Below, one piece after another: positions 10,885 to 19,667 of a DNA stretch of 64,000 nucleotides (position 1 is the first letter of the stretch; the number at the start of each line of letters is the position of its first letter). The position numbers and the translations under genes were made by a program. This stretch comes from Pedobacter puniceum (lineage in GTDB: Bacteria; Bacteroidota; Bacteroidia; Sphingobacteriales; Sphingobacteriaceae). Below the pieces are notes generated by a model. It had not been told where the DNA came from. It did no database searches and worked only from the letters and a program-made list of their open reading frames with translations. The stretch covers positions 310,001-374,000 of the forward strand of contig NZ_WKJI01000001.1 of the NCBI RefSeq assembly GCF_009674685.1, in the 5' to 3' direction.

Positions 10885-11481
10885 TTAATTGCTTATCTCC
10901 TGACTTATATCGCTCTCAAAGGTAGAAACATCATCTAGATTTTCTATAATTAAGTTTACATCATTAGCGTCAGAATGAAATTTTAGATAATTAACAATCT
11001 CTTCGTCTGGTATGGTAGATAATTTATGATCTACGGTTTGTGTATGCTGATAATTTAAATAAATGCCAAAACTTAATGCCAATAAAACAACTGCGGCAGA
11101 AGCATATTTAATAATGTTTAATGTAAATATGCTTGTTTTTTTAATAGTTGATTTTGAAATTGTTTTTTCTTCAAGTAACTCAAAATAATTTTCAGGAACT
11201 TTAAATAAATCTTTACTCTCTTGTTTTAAGGCAAGTAGTTTTACTTCACTTAATAACTGTTGAGTGAGATTTTCTTGATAAGCTTCAGGAGTTGTAAAAC
11301 CAACATCAGTTGGTTTAGGTAGTTTAATTTGAGCAAGAATACCTTCTTGAAGTTGATTGAAATAATTTTCATCTACAACAAATGGGTTTCTTTTTAAATC
11401 ATCATTCAAAAAGGCGCTATCTATATCTCTTTCCTTATTTTCCTCTCTGTCCATATTCTTAATGATTGTTTTTTTTAGCAA
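10885..11481 (-). CDS. putative anti-sigma factor / single-pass membrane protein
   Basis: Follows the ECF sigma gene (4 nt gap); cytoplasmic N-terminus with repeated YF motifs, one TM (YASAAVVLLALSFGIYLNY). Likely start at M10. Confidence 0.6.
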   Translation of the reverse strand: MLKKTIIKNMDREENKERDIDSAFLNDDLKRNPFVVDENYFNQLQEGILAQIKLPKPTDVGFTTPEAYQENLTQQLLSEVKLLALKQESKDLFKVPENYFELLEEKTISKSTIKKTSIFTLNIIKYASAAVVLLALSFGIYLNYQHTQTVDHKLSTIPDEEIVNYLKFHSDANDVNLIIENLDDVSTFESDISQEISN

Positions 11482-11485
11482 AGGT

Positions 11486-12043
11486 TTAATCAGATGCTAA
11501 TAAAAATTGTTCTATTTTCTTAACTGCTAAATGATAGGAGGCTTTTAATGCACCTACGCTAGTTCCTAAAATGTCTGATATTTCTTGAAACTTTAAGTCG
11601 TCATAATACTTCATGTTGAAAACCAATCTTTGTTTTTCTGGAAGTGTTAATAGCGCTTTTTGTAACTTCTTTTGTATTTGATCTCCTGTAAAGTAATTAT
11701 CATCATTTAAGCTTTCGCTTAGTTTTTCTGAAAGCTCTTCAAAAGACGAATTGAATTTTGTTTTCTTTTTATTTAAGAAGGTTATACTCTCATTAGTAGC
11801 AATTCTGTACAGCCAGGTATAGAGTTGAGAGTCTTGCCTAAAAGATTCTAAGTTTTTCCAAACCTTTATGAACACATCTTGGACAACGTCATCAGCATCT
11901 TCATGCTCAATAACAATTCTACGGATGTGCCAATAGATTTTTTGTTGGTACTTATTTAATAGCAACTTAAAACCCAATTCTTGGGTTTGCGGATTGTTAA
12001 ACTTTTCTAATATTTCTGAATCCTCTATTTGCATCTTAACCAA
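11486..12043 (-). CDS. ECF RNA polymerase sigma factor (sigma-70 family)
   Basis: HEDADDVVQDVFIKVWKNLESFRQDSQLYTWLYRIATNESI (region 2) and LPEKQRLVFNMKYYDDLKFQEISDILGTSVGALKASYHLAVKKI (region 4). Confidence 0.93.
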   Translation of the reverse strand: MVKMQIEDSEILEKFNNPQTQELGFKLLLNKYQQKIYWHIRRIVIEHEDADDVVQDVFIKVWKNLESFRQDSQLYTWLYRIATNESITFLNKKKTKFNSSFEELSEKLSESLNDDNYFTGDQIQKKLQKALLTLPEKQRLVFNMKYYDDLKFQEISDILGTSVGALKASYHLAVKKIEQFLLASD

Positions 12044-12047
12044 ATAT

Positions 12048-12078
12048 AAAAAAGCCGAAGCATAACTTCGGCTTTTAA
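12048..12078 (-). terminator. intrinsic terminator downstream of transketolase genes
   Basis: aaaagccgaag-cataa-cttcggctttt. Confidence 0.8.
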
Positions 12079-12095
12079 ATAATATGTTTTGAAGA

Positions 12096-13049
12096 TTATT
12101 TTCTCTTCATTACTTTTTTAACGGCTTCAATAATATTAGAACTATCTAATCCGTATTTTTTCATTAAGTCAGCTGGAGTTCCGCTTTCTCCAAAAGAATC
12201 ATTTACGGCAACAAATTCTTGAGGAGTTGGAAGTTGTGTTGCTAAAAGCTGAGCAACGCTTTCGCCTAAACCACCATATCTATTATGCTCCTCACAAGTT
12301 ACAATACAACCAGTTTTTTTAACAGAATTTAAAACAGCCTCTTCATCTAAAGGCTTAATGGTGTGTATATTGATAATTTCTGCATTAATCCCTTCTTCAG
12401 CCAGTTTTTCGCCGGCTAAGATAGCTTCCCATACTAAATGACCAGTTGCAATGATAGTTACATCAGTACCTTCATTAACCATCCAAGCTTTACCAATTTC
12501 AAACTTTTGGTCGGCAGGGGTAAATACAGGAATTACAGGACGACCAAAACGTAAATAAACAGGGCCTTCGTGTTCTGCAATAGCTAAAGTAGCAGCTTTA
12601 GTTTGGTTATAATCGCAAGGGTTTATAACAGTCATGCCTGGTAACATTTTCATCATCCCAATATCTTCAAGAATTTGGTGTGTAGCACCATCTTCACCTA
12701 AAGTTAAACCAGCATGAGATGCGCAGATTTTTACATTTTTATCAGAGTAAGCCACAGATTGTCTAATCTGATCATAAACTCTTCCTGTAGAAAAGTTGGC
12801 AAAAGTTCCGGTGAAAGGAATTTTACCACCAATAGTCATACCTGCAGCAATACCAATCATGTTAGCTTCTGCAATACCAACTTGCACAAATCTATCAGGG
12901 AATTCTTTTTGAAAATCTCCCATTTTCAATGAGCCAATCAAATCGGCACAAAGCGCAACAACATTTTCATTTTTTCTACCAGCTTCTAATAATCCAGCGC
13001 CAAAGCCAGAACGGGTATCTTTTTTTTCAGTATAAGTATATTTTTTCAT
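12096..13049 (-). CDS. transketolase C-terminal subunit
   Basis: Pyr and C-terminal domains of transketolase: GIAEANMIGIAAGMTIGGKIPFTGTFANFSTGR. Confidence 0.92.
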   Translation of the reverse strand: MKKYTYTEKKDTRSGFGAGLLEAGRKNENVVALCADLIGSLKMGDFQKEFPDRFVQVGIAEANMIGIAAGMTIGGKIPFTGTFANFSTGRVYDQIRQSVAYSDKNVKICASHAGLTLGEDGATHQILEDIGMMKMLPGMTVINPCDYNQTKAATLAIAEHEGPVYLRFGRPVIPVFTPADQKFEIGKAWMVNEGTDVTIIATGHLVWEAILAGEKLAEEGINAEIINIHTIKPLDEEAVLNSVKKTGCIVTCEEHNRYGGLGESVAQLLATQLPTPQEFVAVNDSFGESGTPADLMKKYGLDSSNIIEAVKKVMKRK

Positions 13050-13073
13050 TATAATTTTCAGTTAAGAGGTGGA

Positions 13074-13919
13074 TTAGAAATCGCCAAATGTTTCTTCTAG
13101 TTGAGTAAATGCCTCTGCAAGTTGCTCTGCATTTGGTGCTATACCATGCCATTTATGAGAACCTTCCATAAAATCAACACCTTTACCCATTTCTGTTTTC
13201 ATTAAAATCATGATAGGCTTACCATTTCCTGTTTTTGATTTAGCTTCTTCTAAAGTAGCTACCAACTCGCTCATGTTATTGCCGTCTGTATGCATAACAT
13301 CCCAACCAAAAGCTAAGAATTTAGCTTCTAAACTTGTTAGGTCTAATACTTTAGATGTTGGTCCGTCAATTTGTTGACCATTTACGTCTACTGTACAGAT
13401 TAAATTGTCTACCTTATTAAAAGGAGCGAACATAGCGGCTTCCCAGTTTTGTCCTTCTTGTAATTCTCCATCACCATGTAAAGAGAATACAATTCCGTTA
13501 TCTTTATTTATTTTTTTTGTTAAAGCAGCACCAATAGCAACAGACATACCTTGACCAAGTGAGCCTGATGCAATTCTAACTCCTGGTAAATGTTCGTGTG
13601 TAGTTGGATGACCTTGAAGTCTTGAATTTAGTTTTCTAAAGGTTTTAAGTTCTGCAACGTCAAAATAACCTGCTCTTGCTAAAACACTATAAAAAACTGG
13701 CGAAATATGTCCGTTAGATAAGAAGAATAAGTCTTCTCCTGTACCATCCATATTAAACTCCGGATTGTGTTTCATTACTCTAAAATATAGTGCAACTAGG
13801 TAGTCTGCACATCCTAATGAGCCTCCTGGATGCCCTGATTGGCATTCATAAACCATCTTAATAATATCTCTTCTCACCTGAGAAGCCATTTTTTCTAAGT
13901 CGCTGATTTCTTTAGTCAT
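13074..13919 (-). CDS. transketolase N-terminal subunit
   Basis: TPP-binding half: GHPGGSLGCADYLVALYF, GDGELQEGQNWEAAMFA. Confidence 0.93.
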   Translation of the reverse strand: MTKEISDLEKMASQVRRDIIKMVYECQSGHPGGSLGCADYLVALYFRVMKHNPEFNMDGTGEDLFFLSNGHISPVFYSVLARAGYFDVAELKTFRKLNSRLQGHPTTHEHLPGVRIASGSLGQGMSVAIGAALTKKINKDNGIVFSLHGDGELQEGQNWEAAMFAPFNKVDNLICTVDVNGQQIDGPTSKVLDLTSLEAKFLAFGWDVMHTDGNNMSELVATLEEAKSKTGNGKPIMILMKTEMGKGVDFMEGSHKWHGIAPNAEQLAEAFTQLEETFGDF

Positions 13920-14125
13920 TTGTTGGTTATTGTAAAAATTAAACTAAAGTAAACATTTTGGGGAAAATGAAGATATTAGAAATGTTAAGAAATTAACATT
14001 TTAATGTTGAAAACTTTATTGTAGTTTTGACTATAATTAAAATAATCTTTGTTTAGATAAATAAAATAAAGATTTTTTATTTTTAAAAATGTTTATAACT
14101 TTATGTTGATAACTTAATAAGCTAT

Positions 14126-14917
14126 ATGAATAAATTACTACTTCCGTATACTCTCTCTCTTCGTTCATTTCTTTTTACATGTTTAACTGCTTTGCAATGT
14201 TTGCTTTTTAGTTCAAGCTCTGTTCATGCGCAAGCAGTTGGTGATGTAGGGATAGGAACCAATACACCTTACCAAGGTGCGGCTTTAGATATATCATCCA
14301 CAACTAAAGGTTTATTGATCCCGCGTTTAACTACAGCGCAAAGAGGGGTTTTGCAGACAAGTTTTGGGGCAAATCTGGCGGCAGCTAATGGGATGATGAT
14401 TTACAATACAACAACATCGAGATTTAATTATTGGAATGGAACACAGTGGAATGATGTAGGGGTTACCTCAACGCCATTAAATGGAACGCAATGGTTTGTG
14501 GGTGCTGGGATTCCTCCGGGTGGTTTAGCTCCAAATTTAAGCTCTTTAGGTAATAGTGGCGATTTGTATTTGGATGGTTTAACAGGTTTTGTTTATGTAA
14601 AGCAAGGTAGTAGTTGGGCACCGCTAAGGGTTGGTACGGCTAATATTCATGTCAATCTTAAAGGAATAAAGGCTACTCAAGCGATTGTTGCTGGTCCTGT
14701 TTCTGCTAATTCTTCTTTAAAACAAACTTATGTAGTTACTGGAGCTTTGGTTGGTGCTGCTGTTTCTGTTTCGCCAGATGTAGAACTTCCAGATGGTTTG
14801 TTAATAGCCTATGCTAGAGTTTCGGCTGTTGATACTGTTGAAATAAAATTTGTTAATGTTACCGGTTCCGCAATTTCATTGCCTACTGGAAATTTATCTA
14901 TTGTAGTAACAAACTAA
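14126..14917 (+). CDS. secreted protein with tail-fibre-like module, T9SS-associated cluster
   Basis: VGIGTNTPYQGAALDISSTTKGLLIPRLTTAQR...GMMIYNTTTSRFNYWNGTQW, a motif common in Bacteroidota surface/tail-fibre-like proteins. Confidence 0.7.
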   Translation: MNKLLLPYTLSLRSFLFTCLTALQCLLFSSSSVHAQAVGDVGIGTNTPYQGAALDISSTTKGLLIPRLTTAQRGVLQTSFGANLAAANGMMIYNTTTSRFNYWNGTQWNDVGVTSTPLNGTQWFVGAGIPPGGLAPNLSSLGNSGDLYLDGLTGFVYVKQGSSWAPLRVGTANIHVNLKGIKATQAIVAGPVSANSSLKQTYVVTGALVGAAVSVSPDVELPDGLLIAYARVSAVDTVEIKFVNVTGSAISLPTGNLSIVVTN

Positions 14918-14918
14918 G

Positions 14919-16130
14919 ATGAAAAAAAGATTAATACTTTTTTCTCTCATTTTTACTGGAACCATTTTTCTTGAGGCCCAAGCCCAATTTGTAAGTAACG
15001 GTATTTTGTCTGTCAGGAGCACCGGTTTATTATCTGTAAAGAATGATTTTATAAAAACAGGTAATGGTGTTATATTAAATGATGGGTTGATTAATATTAC
15101 GGGTAACTGGATAAATAATTCATCAGGGGCAGCTTTTAACGTGGTTTCTGCTGGAAGTGTAGTGCTTTCTGGCGATAATCAGTTTATTAGTGGGTTATCT
15201 GTGACACGTTTTCCTGGTTTAACTCTTGCGGGCACTGGAGCTAAAACTCTTGCTATCAATACAGATGTTAATGTTGGGTTAGATTTAACAGATAGAGAGC
15301 TTAAACTAGAGGATAAAACCCTTACTATATTAACAGGAAGGGCAGATGCTGTAAAAGCAACTACTGGTTTTGTAAGTACCAATACTGGAGGTAAATTTCA
15401 AAGATTAACCAATCTTACCGATAGCTATTTATTTCCCTTAGGTTCTGATGAAGGTGGTACACTAAGACTTAGTCATTTAATTGTAAGTCCTAAAGATAAT
15501 ACAGATAATATTTATGGTGTTACTTTCATCAATAGAAATCCTTCTGATGATGGTTATGTAACTACCCAAAAAAGGTTTGATGTTAATACTGTAAATGATA
15601 AATACTATTATGTTTTAGATCATCCTTCGGGTAATACTCCAGCCGATTTTACTTTGCTTTATAATGCAGTTAACGATGGTAGTTTTAATCAAATTGTAAG
15701 CTGGCTTAAGCCGCTAATAGGGTGGGAAAAAGCAGGTATATCAAATTTTCAAACCATAACGGGTAATACAAATAATTTAGATGCTTCCCTAACTTTTTCT
15801 TCTTTAAAATCATTCACCAATATACCCGTAACTTTTGCTGGTACTTTAACTAATAATGATCCTTTTACGTTCTTCAATACATTTACGCCTAATGGGGATG
15901 GAAAGAATGATAGATGGGAAATCAAAAACATTGATTTATTTCCGGATAATGAATTGATTATTCTGAATAGATGGGGGGCAGAAGTATTTAATATTAAGAA
16001 TTATAATAATAGCAAGGCTTGGGATGGTTCTGGCTTAAGTTCTGGTACATATTATTACTTGTTAAAAGTTAATGTGAACGGAGAGCCAAAAGTTTACAAA
16101 GGATTTATTGCTTTACTTAAAAATGAATAA
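14919..16130 (+). CDS. T9SS type B sorting domain (gliding-motility-associated C-terminal domain) protein
   Basis: C-terminus FFNTFTPNGDGKNDRWEIKNIDLFPDNELIILNRWGAEVFNIKNYNNSKAWDGSGLSSGTYYYLLKV. Confidence 0.92.
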   Translation: MKKRLILFSLIFTGTIFLEAQAQFVSNGILSVRSTGLLSVKNDFIKTGNGVILNDGLINITGNWINNSSGAAFNVVSAGSVVLSGDNQFISGLSVTRFPGLTLAGTGAKTLAINTDVNVGLDLTDRELKLEDKTLTILTGRADAVKATTGFVSTNTGGKFQRLTNLTDSYLFPLGSDEGGTLRLSHLIVSPKDNTDNIYGVTFINRNPSDDGYVTTQKRFDVNTVNDKYYYVLDHPSGNTPADFTLLYNAVNDGSFNQIVSWLKPLIGWEKAGISNFQTITGNTNNLDASLTFSSLKSFTNIPVTFAGTLTNNDPFTFFNTFTPNGDGKNDRWEIKNIDLFPDNELIILNRWGAEVFNIKNYNNSKAWDGSGLSSGTYYYLLKVNVNGEPKVYKGFIALLKNE

Positions 16131-16133
16131 GAA

Positions 16134-17108
16134 ATGAGAAAAATCCTTTTAAAATTCATTTTACTAGTAGCTAGTTTAAATGTTTGGGCCCAACAAGATG
16201 CTCAATACAGTCAGTATATGTTTAACAGTTTAGTTATAAATCCAGCTTATGCTGGGTATAAAGAAACAGTTAACCTTAGTTTATTATACAGAAATCAATG
16301 GGTTGATGTACAGGGGGCGCCTAAAACCCAATCTTTAGTTTTAGATGCTGCAGTTGCGGATGATAAAATTGGATTAGGTCTTAGCGTTGTTAATGATAAA
16401 TTAGGTATACAAGATCAATTTTCAGCTTTTGCTAATATCGCGTATCGTATTCCCTTAGCAGGAGAGTCAAGATTATCTTTTGGTTTAGGTTTAGGTTTTA
16501 CCCAGCTAGGTGTTAATGGTAATGCAGCTATCATAGATGATATTTCTGATACTGAGTTCTTATCTGGTAAATCTACTGGTTTGGCACCTGATATAAGATT
16601 CGGTATTCATTACAGTACTGAAAAGTTATATATAGGTCTATCAGCTATCAACTTGATGGAGAAGGCTGTAGATTTTAGTACATCATCTCAAACTCTACAA
16701 GTTAAACAAAGTCAAAACTATTTTTTTACCGCAGGCTATTTGATAGAAGCTTCAGATTTTTTAAAGTTTAAACCATCTATTATGGTAAGGGAAGATATTA
16801 AAGGCCCAACTAATCTTGATATCAATAATTTCTTCTTATTAGGAGAACGTGTTTGGTTAGGGGCTTCTTACCGTACTTCATTAAAATTATGGGATAAGCC
16901 AGCTGTTATTGGTGCGCCAAGTTCTAATAATGCAGTTGTTGGTTTGGTAGAGTTTTTTGCAGGTAAATCATGGAGGATAGGCTATGCTTATGATTACTCT
17001 TTATCAAATATAAGAGGTTATAATAATGGTACGCATGAAATTTCTCTGGGTTTAATTATTAATGGTGGAAAGAGAGATTTAACAATTTTATCACCTAGAT
17101 ATTTTTAG
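16134..17108 (+). CDS. type IX secretion system membrane protein, PorP/SprF family
   Basis: AQQDAQYSQYMFNSLVINPAYAGYKETVNLSLLYRNQWV. Confidence 0.93.
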   Translation: MRKILLKFILLVASLNVWAQQDAQYSQYMFNSLVINPAYAGYKETVNLSLLYRNQWVDVQGAPKTQSLVLDAAVADDKIGLGLSVVNDKLGIQDQFSAFANIAYRIPLAGESRLSFGLGLGFTQLGVNGNAAIIDDISDTEFLSGKSTGLAPDIRFGIHYSTEKLYIGLSAINLMEKAVDFSTSSQTLQVKQSQNYFFTAGYLIEASDFLKFKPSIMVREDIKGPTNLDINNFFLLGERVWLGASYRTSLKLWDKPAVIGAPSSNNAVVGLVEFFAGKSWRIGYAYDYSLSNIRGYNNGTHEISLGLIINGGKRDLTILSPRYF

Positions 17109-17110
17109 AT

Positions 17111-19117
17111 ATGAAATTTAAGAATCTATTTATAATAGGAGTAAGTATTTGCATGATAACCTTAGGAGTTTTAATTGCTCCTAAAATGCTTAAATCTGAT
17201 GATTTAGGTAAAGCAAATAAATATTACGAGAAGTACGATTACAAGTTTGCTATAGATATTTACGAAAAGCTTTTAGAAAAAAGTCCAAATTTAGAGGTTG
17301 CGCAAAAATTAGCTAACTGTTATAGATTTGTTAATAATACTATAGCTGCTGAAAGAGCCTATGCTACTGTTTTAACGTTTCCTGGTTTTGATCCAATAAA
17401 CTATATCTATTATGCTGGTATCTTAAAGCAAAATGGCAAGTTTGACCAAGCCAAGCGAAATTATTTGATGTATGCAGAGCGTGTGCCCGAGAAAAGTGAT
17501 TATGCAGTAAAATTAGCTAATAGTTGCGATGCAGCTAGGTTATGGCTTCAAAATCCGGATGTAAATGTTGATATAGAGAATGAAAATTCTTTCAATTCTG
17601 AGCATGCTGATTTTTCTCCAATAGCGTATGCTAATGGTTTTTTATTAATTTCAGACAGATGGTTTTTAAAATCTCCAGAGAATGATAAAAATGCAAAAGT
17701 CTATGGTTGGACAGGTAATTCTTTCCTTAAAATCTATCAGGCCGAGCAGGCAAAAGATTCTGCCTCAGGAGTAATGCAATTAACACTTTTACCAGAACAG
17801 ATTAATGATAAATACCATAATGGTCCGGCTACTTTAAATGCTGATGGTAGTGTTATTTATTTCACAAGAGCTGGTATGGCAGATGATGCTGATTTAAAAC
17901 ATCCAAAAGATGTTGTTTTTAGAAAAACCATTTACATTGCTTCAAAAAGAAATGGAGTATGGTCACAAGCTACACCTTTTCCTTACAATAGTCCTTATGA
18001 GTATTCTGTACAACACCCTGCTTTAAGTGCAGATGGTAACATACTTTATTTTGCTTCTGATATGCCAGGTGGCTTTGGTGGAATGGATTTATATTATTCT
18101 GAAAAATCTGCTAATGGTTGGTCAAAGCCAATAAATTGTGGTAATATTATCAATTCTGAAGAGGATGAAGTATTTCCTTTTGTTAGAAAAGATGGTACTT
18201 TATATTTTTCATCAAGAGGGCATATAACCATCGGTGGATTAGATATTTTCTCATCAAAAGGAGAAAAAAATACATGGAAAGAGCCAGAAAATCTTAAATC
18301 GCCCTATAATTCTACTAGAGATGATTTTGGAATTTTCTTTTTTCAAGATAATCTAAGTGGTTATTTATCTTCTAATCGTCCAGGGGGTAAAGGTTCTGAT
18401 GATATTTATAGATTTTATCAAAAACCAAAAGAACAATTTTTTGCTGTTGAGGGTAAAGTTACAGAGAAGGGAACAGGTAATCCATTGTCTGGTTTGAAAA
18501 TTTTCTTAATAAACAAGAAAACAGGCGAAGAAAAAACTACACTTTCTGCAGAGGATGGTTCTTTTAAATTTTCTTTAGAAAAAGAGACAGATTACACTGT
18601 TAGGGGAGATATGGATAAGTTTTTCTCTAGGCAAGAAGGTGATATTACAACCAAAGGTGCTACAGAATCTACGGTGTTCAATGTGAAATTTGAAGTAGAA
18701 AAAGTAGAAGAAGCTTATCTGGTAAGACTGAAAAATATTTATTATGATTTTAATAAATACAATATTAGAAAGGATGCAGAGCCAGAATTAAATAAGGTTG
18801 TAGCTTTCTTGAATAATACACCTAGTGTGAATATCGAGTTAAGATCTCATACAGATGCCAGAGGAAAGGCTGCTTATAACCTTAAATTATCAGAATTGAG
18901 GGCTGCATCAGCAAAAGACTATCTAAAAAATAAGGGTATTGCAAAAGAACGTTTAAGTTCTAAAGGTTTTGGAGAAACACAGCTATTAAATACTTGTGCA
19001 GATGGTGCTAAGTGCTCTGAAGAGCAACATCAATTAAACCGTAGAACAGAGTTTAAAGTAGTAAAGGTAAGTCCTGTTTTATCATACTTACCCGCACCTT
19101 TAAAGAACTTTAGATAA
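17111..19117 (+). CDS. OmpA family protein with TPR and PD40 repeats
   Basis: N-terminal TPR-like region, repeated L(Y/I)F(T/A/S)S PD40-like segments, C-terminal OmpA domain IELRSHTDARGKAAYNLKLSELRAASAKDYL. Confidence 0.92.
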   Translation: MKFKNLFIIGVSICMITLGVLIAPKMLKSDDLGKANKYYEKYDYKFAIDIYEKLLEKSPNLEVAQKLANCYRFVNNTIAAERAYATVLTFPGFDPINYIYYAGILKQNGKFDQAKRNYLMYAERVPEKSDYAVKLANSCDAARLWLQNPDVNVDIENENSFNSEHADFSPIAYANGFLLISDRWFLKSPENDKNAKVYGWTGNSFLKIYQAEQAKDSASGVMQLTLLPEQINDKYHNGPATLNADGSVIYFTRAGMADDADLKHPKDVVFRKTIYIASKRNGVWSQATPFPYNSPYEYSVQHPALSADGNILYFASDMPGGFGGMDLYYSEKSANGWSKPINCGNIINSEEDEVFPFVRKDGTLYFSSRGHITIGGLDIFSSKGEKNTWKEPENLKSPYNSTRDDFGIFFFQDNLSGYLSSNRPGGKGSDDIYRFYQKPKEQFFAVEGKVTEKGTGNPLSGLKIFLINKKTGEEKTTLSAEDGSFKFSLEKETDYTVRGDMDKFFSRQEGDITTKGATESTVFNVKFEVEKVEEAYLVRLKNIYYDFNKYNIRKDAEPELNKVVAFLNNTPSVNIELRSHTDARGKAAYNLKLSELRAASAKDYLKNKGIAKERLSSKGFGETQLLNTCADGAKCSEEQHQLNRRTEFKVVKVSPVLSYLPAPLKNFR

Positions 19118-19136
19118 GATTAACCTTAACCATAAA

Positions 19137-19176
19137 CAAAAAGCCTTTTTCTGATTAGAAAAAGGCCTTTGTTTTT
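19137..19176. terminator. intrinsic terminator between convergent ompA-family gene and bcp
   Basis: aaaaagcctttttctgattagaaaaaggcctttgtttttt. Confidence 0.8.
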
Positions 19177-19190
19177 TATAAAAAACCTTT

Positions 19191-19649
19191 TTAAGCAATA
19201 GCTTCTAATAGCTGTGCAGAAGCATTCTTTGTGTCTACTTTTGAAATTATTGTTTGTATAAGGCCATTTTCATCAATTACAAAGGTTTTTCTATCTGTAC
19301 CCATATACTTCTTACCGTACATGCTTTTTTCAACCCAAACACCATATTTTTCTACAATATCTTTTTCAGTATCAGCAAGTAAGGTAAAAGGTAACTCAAA
19401 TTTGTCTACAAATTTTTTATGCGATTTTTCATCATCTGTGCTAACACCTAAAATTTCAAAACCTTTAGCTTTTAAACTTTGATAATTGTCTCTAAAATCG
19501 CAAGCTTCGGCAGTACAACCAGGTGTATTATCCTTTGGATAAAAGTACAATACAACTTTTTTGCCTCTAAAATCGCTTAAAGAAATTGTATTTCCATGCT
19601 GGTCTTTTGATGTAAATTCAGGGGCTTTATCTCCTTGTTTTAATTCCAT
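19191..19649 (-). CDS. bcp: thioredoxin-dependent thiol peroxidase (Bcp/PrxQ)
   Basis: KVVLYFYPKDNTPGCTAEACDFRDNY. Confidence 0.95.
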   Translation of the reverse strand: MELKQGDKAPEFTSKDQHGNTISLSDFRGKKVVLYFYPKDNTPGCTAEACDFRDNYQSLKAKGFEILGVSTDDEKSHKKFVDKFELPFTLLADTEKDIVEKYGVWVEKSMYGKKYMGTDRKTFVIDENGLIQTIISKVDTKNASAQLLEAIA

Positions 19650-19667
19650 TTTAATTTATTTTTAGCT

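Noticed and set aside
12096-13919. Frameshifted single transketolase gene
   Set aside because: Each half has its own start and complete domains with a 24 nt gap; two-gene transketolases are well known.
14126-14917. Prophage remnant because of the tail-fibre-like motif
   Set aside because: No other phage genes nearby; neighbours are T9SS-type outer membrane proteins.
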